From Takifugu bimaculatus (taxonomy: Eukaryota > Chordata > Actinopteri > Tetraodontiformes > Tetraodontidae): a stretch of DNA of 64,000 bases. The DNA lies in NCBI GenBank assembly GCA_004026145.2, contig CP034975.1:4005375-4069374 (forward strand), in the 5' to 3' direction. Below, piece by piece: positions 62,401 through 64,000 of the stretch; position 1 is the first letter of the stretch, and each line of letters begins with the position of its first letter. Position numbers and translations under genes: made by a program. Below the pieces are notes generated by a model, which worked only from the letters and a program-made list of their open reading frames with translations, was not told the DNA's origin and ran no database searches.

Positions 62401-64000
62401 AGACAATGCCAACGAGTAACACCCAGCAGTCTTTAAGCCTGAGCGAGTTTACATGCCAGATCAATTCATCCCTTTTCCTCTCAGTAAATTCACAAATCTC
62501 ATCAAGATCATTTGAAATGCCAGTGGTTTCATTGATTTCCATTAGTGCCGTTCATATCTCTTGGGGAGGCTGCAGCCATGTTGGTCAGGATATTTAGATT
62601 GTTTAACACACTTGAGTGCATTTAAACAGCATCGACGGTGCCGTTATTTCCTGATGCTGCTCGGCTCCTGTACCTTCAGTGGGACGGATGAGTGTCATAG
62701 ATCTGGTTACATTTGATTAAAAGCCAAAGACGTGCCCCTTTTTTTCCCTGGGCTGCCGTTCCCACTCATGTTCCCACCCACAGGACAAAGAGAGGAGCCA
62801 TTCTGGACTGGTGCTCAGGTCCATTTGGAAAACAAGAGGTGATTGGTTGATTCCCCGTAGGAGAGTAGGAAACCAGACCGACAAGCACACGCAGAAGGCA
62901 TGAATGTCATGCTGGATCACATCACACACAATGGGAATAATTATGGAAGACCTTTCTGCCTACAAAGACACACACTGAGTCAAAATGGGAGGTGGGGTTA
63001 GGAGACAAGGGCAGCCGCTTCTCAAAGAGACACTTTCACTTAAACCTGTTACAAGAGGGACAGAAAGTTAGATGCATGGCATGCTGGCTTTTTTGATATT
63101 CAACAACACTGTGTTTATTCCCAGTCTGAACTCGGGGATCAGCGCTTCGTCCAGTTGTTGACCGTACAACACTTTTTTTTAAAAAAAACACTACCGACAG
63201 TTCAGCTAAAAACCAAAATGCATCGTGTGGATGGATCCTAATGTGTATAATGTATCGTTTTCCACGACAGACCCCTTGCTAAAGCCCCAACATCTCCGCC
63301 AGCTGCTGCTCAGCACAGAACAATATTATTACCTCTTTGATTCACACAGTCACATTATTATCGCTCTGCTCTGGTCTGCTCCAGCTGAGCAAGCAGGATA
63401 TTATCCTGCAACAGTTTCTGTGCGTGAATGTAAACAGGTAGATGTTTGTGCCCTTAAAAAGGTCTTTATGAGGACACACAAATAGTATAAGAACTATGAT
63501 GTTCCCGGCAACATTTAACTAGCTAGAGAAGAGGTTGATCAAGTGTTGATGGAAATAAGCTCTTCTGACTTAGCTGATTGATTTTTCTTCTTTTTTTTTG
63601 GTGGAAAATGTCTGGTACTCATTGGTACAGAAACGGTATGTAAAAGGCTGAGGGTTCCGAGCAGCAGAGATTATCCCTAAATGTGAGCGAGGTGGCACAG
63701 TTGAAGAGCGCTGAACTTCGCTGGAATAGTTCAGCCTCGTTTCTCCGTGCACTTTGATTTTGTCAGACACATCGGCGCATTCGAGGTGAAATGTCTGAAA
63801 AGAGGCGCCGAACGTCTTGACCGGCAGCAAATATTTAGTCAGAAGGTCCATACTGATACAGAACTATCAGGCTGCAGGAGTAGATATGGCAACAAAACAG
63901 CCCTGAAACAAGCGTCACCCTCTGACACCTACATGGAGTCAGAGTCAAAGAACCAACACTGAAACCAAAGACTTTTAACTGGACCACCACAAAAGGACCC

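Larger units (their letters stand above)
40701..64000 (-). other. asic4: Large 5' intron of asic4 (no coding exon seen)
   Basis: Over 23 kb upstream of the first asic4 exon in the window contains no open frame with family motifs on either strand apart from one LINE fragment. The expected first coding exon (about 190 codons with TM1) is not here, so this is most simply one intron running past the right edge. Apart from the repeats listed separately, stretches such as 40.7-42.3, 44.8-47.9, 53.5-58 and 58-64 kb look like unique non-coding DNA in which I see no defined element. Enhancers may exist but cannot be shown from one sequence. Confidence 0.6.

Noticed and set aside
1..64000. CRISPR arrays, bacterial operons, tRNA or rRNA genes
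   Set aside because: None are visible. The only regularly spaced repeats are microsatellites, and the tRNA-like strings belong to degraded interspersed repeats without a full cloverleaf.

Overview
The window is nuclear DNA from a ray-finned fish, most likely a percomorph-like teleost. The evidence is multi-exon genes with GT-AG introns whose proteins match known teleost and vertebrate families exon by exon, fish-type odorant receptors in single exons, and teleost-style repeats: Tc1-like relics, an R2-type LINE fragment, tRNA-like interspersed repeats and many CA microsatellites. The species cannot be fixed from the sequence alone. All gene names rest on remembered family sequences, because no search could be run.

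Layout from left to right. (1) 1-3.6 kb: the edge of an odorant-receptor cluster, with a receptor truncated by the window start and one intact 308-residue receptor, both on +, separated by Tc1-like transposase relics. (2) 4.5-4.75 kb: a weakly supported divergent promoter and first exon of an unidentified gene on -. (3) 5.2-16 kb, -: agpat3, an ER/Golgi lysophospholipid acyltransferase of 377 residues in eight coding exons. It has a long 3' UTR, an upstream exon carrying a possible membrane microprotein uORF, and a CpG-rich promoter. (4) 16.9-21.3 kb, -: pdxk, pyridoxal kinase of 307 residues in eleven exons. (5) 23.1-28.8 kb, +: chpf, chondroitin polymerizing factor of 766 residues in four exons, the first intron having a GC donor. 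(6) 32.0 kb to past the right edge, -: asic4, an acid-sensing ion channel subunit. Nine 3' exons (356 residues) are present; the large first coding exon is not in the window, so 40.7-64 kb appears to be a single intron of more than 23 kb filled with microsatellites and transposon pieces.

agpat3 and pdxk are neighbours on human 21q22.3, and asic4 and chpf are neighbours on human 2q35, so the window spans a join between two ancestral vertebrate blocks. The four main genes are not a functional pathway: they act in glycerophospholipid remodelling, vitamin B6 activation, chondroitin sulfate synthesis and neuronal ion channels. pdxk and chpf are divergent from a 1.8 kb spacer; chpf and asic4 converge.

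I found no new coding system. The most unusual items are the agpat3 upstream exon, a 144 bp fold-back element, a perfect 14 bp hairpin, the GC-AG intron of chpf and a stop-free, in-frame 78 bp intron in pdxk.
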